A stretch of 8,626 nucleotides of DNA, taken from Candidatus Vogelbacteria bacterium. Its GTDB lineage: Bacteria; Patescibacteriota; Minisyncoccia; Phycocordibacterales; XYD1-FULL-46-19. Where the stretch lies: contig CAIKBK010000037.1 in the NCBI GenBank assembly GCA_903825615.1, positions 1 to 8,626 on the forward strand, given 5' to 3'. The notes beneath the pieces were generated by a model. The model saw nothing but the letters and a program-made list of their open reading frames with translations. It was not told the origin of the DNA and searched no databases. Shown in pieces: positions 6,915 to 8,626 of the stretch. Made by a program: the position numbers and the translations under genes. How positions within the stretch are numbered: position 1 is the first letter of the stretch; each line of letters opens with the position of its first letter.

Positions 6915-7685
6915 TTATTTATCAAGATTAAAAGTATTCACCCGCCAATAAGAATCAATGTAGGACGGCTCCGCTAAGAACGAATGCGGCCAAGTAAAAT
7001 AAGTTTCTTGGCGTGTATTGGGTTCAAGCCTGTCAACAATAGTCTTACTAGCGGCAAAAGCATTATTGTTAACATCGGATAAAACAGTGACAACCTCTAT
7101 ATTAGAGTAAGACCTTAAGCTATTATTGCCCACCGAAATATGCAGAAGTGGTTTAGGTTCATTGATAAATTCCCGCCTTTCGGTATAAATATCTTTCTCT
7201 ACTGGTGACACTTTCTCCCACGGGGTCGAGGTTGGGAATTCGAGAAAAACCTTTTTTGCCTCCCTCGCACCAGTCTCTACTCGACTCTCAAAGAGTAAGA
7301 AAATTTCGTTCGGGTTAATAAAAGTTGAACCTGAGCGCTTAGTAATTAAAACATTATCGGCGTCATAGACCGAGAGAGTATAAGGCAGGTCACGATTACC
7401 AAGAGTTGGATTAAGATTCTCCACTTGAGCCACTAAATCATACCAACCGTCGCTAACCTTAAGTGGTCGAGTCCAAGAAATCTTAAGTGGTCTTACTTGG
7501 CTCGAGCAAGCCAAGACGCAGACTCCCCCACAATCAACCCCAAGCTCAGCTTGATTCTGCCGACCATCAAAGCAAGATGGTTCAGGTTTATAAATAAAGA
7601 AAATAACAAGGCCAACTAACACAAAAAATCCTAAAACGATTAGAATGTAGTTTAATTGCCTCTGTCTCGCCCAAGATAAAGCCAT
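6915..7685 (-). CDS. Membrane-anchored extracytoplasmic protein with a C-x13-C-x3-C-x3-C motif
   Basis: I cannot name this protein, but its architecture is clear. A short basic N-terminus precedes one hydrophobic helix (about 12-32) that would anchor the rest outside the membrane. Directly after it comes a compact cysteine motif: C38 FDGRQNQAELGVD C52 GGV C56 VLA C60. Related CxDGxxNxxExxVDCGGxC motifs occur in many bacterial surface proteins, Patescibacteria included; their role is unknown to me, and disulfides or metal or calcium binding are possible. Two beta-rich segments follow, about 66-150 and 178-250, which resemble repeated immunoglobulin-like domains (YDLVAQVENLNP in the first, SNIEVVTVLSDVNNN in the second). 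ATG 7685 starts 45 bp past the rRNA terminator. It is 6 bp upstream of rodA and probably heads that transcript, so a cell-wall-related role is plausible but inferred. Confidence 0.85.
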   Translation of the reverse strand: MALSWARQRQLNYILIVLGFFVLVGLVIFFIYKPEPSCFDGRQNQAELGVDCGGVCVLACSSQVRPLKISWTRPLKVSDGWYDLVAQVENLNPTLGNRDLPYTLSVYDADNVLITKRSGSTFINPNEIFLLFESRVETGAREAKKVFLEFPTSTPWEKVSPVEKDIYTERREFINEPKPLLHISVGNNSLRSYSNIEVVTVLSDVNNNAFAASKTIVDRLEPNTRQETYFTWPHSFLAEPSYIDSYWRVNTFNLDK

Positions 7686-7730
7686 GATTACTTAGAATCT
7701 TATCATAATTAAAAGTAATTTTAAACATGA

Positions 7731-7765
7731 CACAAAAGCCTTGGCGAAAGGCCAAGGCTTTTGTG
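7731..7765 (-). terminator. rRNA operon terminator
   Basis: A perfect 15-bp stem, arms 7731-7745 and 7751-7765, has a 5-nt loop (gaaag). It lies 16 nt beyond the 5S rRNA 3' end. On the minus strand the GC-rich top (GCCAAGGC) leads into TTTTGTGTC, a good intrinsic terminator. It separates the rRNA operon from the Cys-motif/rodA transcript, which starts just beyond it. Confidence 0.92.
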
Positions 7766-7781
7766 AGAAATTCGCTCCTGT

Positions 7782-7890
7782 GTTCCGGCGGCTAGCTACT
7801 CTCCCCTTACGAGTACCATCGCTACGACCGGGCTTAACTTCCGAGTTCGGAATGAGATCGGGTGTGACCCCGGCGTCAAACCACCGAAAC
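7782..7890 (-). rRNA. rrf: 5S ribosomal RNA
   Basis: The minus strand carries the conserved 5S core: CACACCCGATC, TTCCGAACTCGGAAGTTAAG (helix III and loop region), GATGGTA and GAGAGTAG (loop E). The termini 7881-7890 and 7782-7791 pair as a 10-bp helix I with two G-U pairs, which sets the ends to within one or two bases. The length is about 109 nt against about 120 in E. coli. The deficit is in helix IV, which shrinks to about three pairs closed by a GTAA loop (ACTC-GTAA-GGGG). Orientation matches the 23S gene upstream and the terminator downstream. Confidence 0.95.
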
Positions 7891-7907
7891 AGAAGAGCCA
7901 ATTGCTT

Positions 7908-8169
7908 GTTTGAAAACTGTTTTGGCTGGAGGAACTCGACAGTTGCCGAGTTCCTCGCAAAATGGCGGGAAGATTCAAACTCCTCTTTCCTTGGTAAACA
8001 ACCGCTGAAAGATTGGACGGAGTCATCTCCCCATAAAATTGGTGGGTGGTGACTTGGCGTTAACCAAGAACTCCAGACGAGTGCTCGACCCTCTGCCCGT
8101 CAAGAAAAGGGGAACACTTGGTCGGGATATCACCACCACAAAGAACAACAGCCAAAGCAGTTTTCAAAC
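7908..8169 (-). other. Structured RNA domain in the 23S-5S spacer (unknown role)
   Basis: The spacer between 23S and 5S, about 7891-8241, is long and has no credible gene. Most of it forms a closed structure by eye. The outer stem pairs 7908-7928 with 8149-8169: 21 bp, one mismatch (C-A in the minus-strand RNA). Inside are three arms. Arm C is closed by 8045-8052 / 8130-8137 (ggtggtga / tcaccacc) and contains a cttgg / ccaag hairpin at 8053-8068. Arm B spans 7967-8032, with a 7-bp base (gggaaga / tctcccc, one G-U), then actcc / ggagt, then tctttc / gaaaga. Arm A is 7929-7938 / 7947-7956, a perfect 10-bp stem with an 8-nt loop, stacked directly on the outer stem. It may be an rRNA-processing structure, an embedded small RNA, or an element with terminal inverted repeats. 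No match to a tRNA, SRP RNA or RNase P was recognised. Confidence 0.5.
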
Positions 8170-8190
8170 TAAAGGTAAAATAATTCACAA

Positions 8191-8209
8191 CCCTTCGACA
8201 AGCTCAGGG
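8191..8209. repeat. REP-like 19-bp imperfect palindrome
   Basis: The sequence CCCTTCGACAAGCTCAGGG has complementary ends (CCCT / AGGG) and lies in the spacer between the 23S 3' end and the structured domain. From memory it matches the core of a short palindromic repeat scattered through many environmental bacterial genomes, often seen as PSTSSGQ-type peptides in spurious translations. Only one copy is in this window, so calling it a dispersed repeat rests on recall. Confidence 0.5.
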
Positions 8210-8241
8210 CAAGAAAAACAAAATCGAAATGATTTTCAAAG

Positions 8242-8626
8242 TTCCTAATAGGAATGGACTTATTAGTACTTCTTAGCTAAACACGTTACCGTGCTTACAC
8301 TTAAAGCCTATCAACCTAGTAATCTTCTAGGAGTCTCATAATGATAATTAATCTTGAAGTTGGCTTCCCTCTTAGATGCTTTCAGAGGTTATCCATTCCC
8401 GACTTAGCTACAGGGCGATGCACCTGGCGGTACAGCCCTTAGACCAGAGGTCAGTCCACTTCGGTCCTCTCGTACTAGAAGCAGATCTTCTCAATTATCA
8501 ACGCCTGCAGTAGATAGGAGACCAACCTGTCTCACGACGGTTTGAACCCAGCTCGCGTATCTTTTTAAATGGCGAACAGCCATACCCTTGGGAGCTTCTC
8601 CACCCCCAGGATAAGATGAGCCGACA
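8242..8626 (-). rRNA. rrl: 23S ribosomal RNA, 3' end (partial)
   Basis: The minus strand reads through domain VI of 23S rRNA and off the right edge. The sarcin-ricin loop AGTACGAGAGGACC is at 8463-8476, followed by GTAGCTAAGT, CTGAAAGCATCTAAG, GGTTGATAGGC and GTACTAATAA (8260-8269), the conserved block near the 3' terminus. The 3' end at about 8242 is set by aligning from memory to E. coli (18 nt after the last block) and may be off by several bases. About 385 nt of a gene near 3 kb are present. 16S rRNA and the 23S 5' end are outside the window. Confidence 0.95.

Noticed and set aside
7702..7730. A TATGAT at 7702-7707 (minus strand) as a -10 box for the Cys-motif/rodA transcript.
   Set aside because: The bases 17 nt upstream (TCATGT) do not resemble a -35 box; the A/T-rich context makes such matches common by chance.
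7967..8032. A possible tRNA on the minus strand: 7-bp acceptor-like stem (GGGGAGA / TCTTCCC), a TTTGAAT T-loop-like stretch and GCCA after the stem.
   Set aside because: The T-loop-like bases overlap the acceptor strand, there is no D arm and no anticodon arm of the right size. The interior pairs instead as one long irregular hairpin (arm B of the spacer domain).
7990..8122. Three cttggt/cttggc words at 63-64 bp spacing in the spacer, suggesting a tandem repeat.
   Set aside because: The sequences between them are unrelated, and the words are explained by local stem pairing.
8045..8137. A class II tRNA-like shape: 8-bp closing stem with a 5-bp hairpin next to its 3' strand.
   Set aside because: The hairpin loop is TTAACG rather than a T-loop, there is no D arm, no plausible anticodon and no CCA end.
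7692..8248. Several overlapping open frames of 69-103 codons on both strands (for example 7741-8052 plus, 7796-8026 minus, 8039-8248 plus).
   Set aside because: They lie on 5S rRNA, its terminator and the structured spacer, have no ribosome sites, and their composition follows RNA structure rather than coding.

Overview
The window looks like a chromosomal piece of a small-genome bacterium, most likely from the Candidate Phyla Radiation (Patescibacteria, Parcubacteria-like). The evidence is tightly packed short genes, compact versions of SecD and FolD, a conserved Cys-rich membrane protein of the kind common in those lineages, mostly weak ribosome binding sites, and an AT-leaning composition with long A/T runs. 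The taxonomic call is an inference; 16S rRNA is not in the window. Stops are TAA or TAG and nothing suggests a recoded UGA.

Layout, left to right. Minus strand: the N-terminal part of secD (cut by the left edge), preceded 6 bp upstream by a PAP2-family phosphatase. Next comes an unrecognised 204-residue gene with its own strong Shine-Dalgarno and its own terminator hairpin, richer in GC than its neighbours. Then folD follows closely behind a polyprenyl-phosphate sugar-1-phosphate transferase (5 bp apart). A 69-bp divergent intergenic region separates these from a plus-strand GT4 glycosyltransferase. The GT4 gene converges on a minus-strand pair: a membrane-anchored Cys-motif protein followed by a RodA/FtsW-type peptidoglycan polymerase. 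A perfect 14-bp hairpin between the converging genes can terminate both. The right end is the 3' part of an rRNA operon on the minus strand: 23S rRNA 3' end (partial), a long spacer, 5S rRNA and a strong terminator.

The common theme is the cell envelope: undecaprenyl-phosphate carriers (PAP2 phosphatase, sugar transferase, RodA), glycan assembly (sugar transferase and GT4) and protein export (SecD). folD is a one-carbon housekeeping gene embedded among them.

The most interesting non-coding feature is the roughly 350-bp 23S-5S spacer. It contains a 262-nt region closed by a 21-bp inverted repeat with a single mismatch, enclosing three further hairpin arms, and beside it a 19-bp repeat-like sequence. 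I found no tRNA, CRISPR array, transposase or phage gene.
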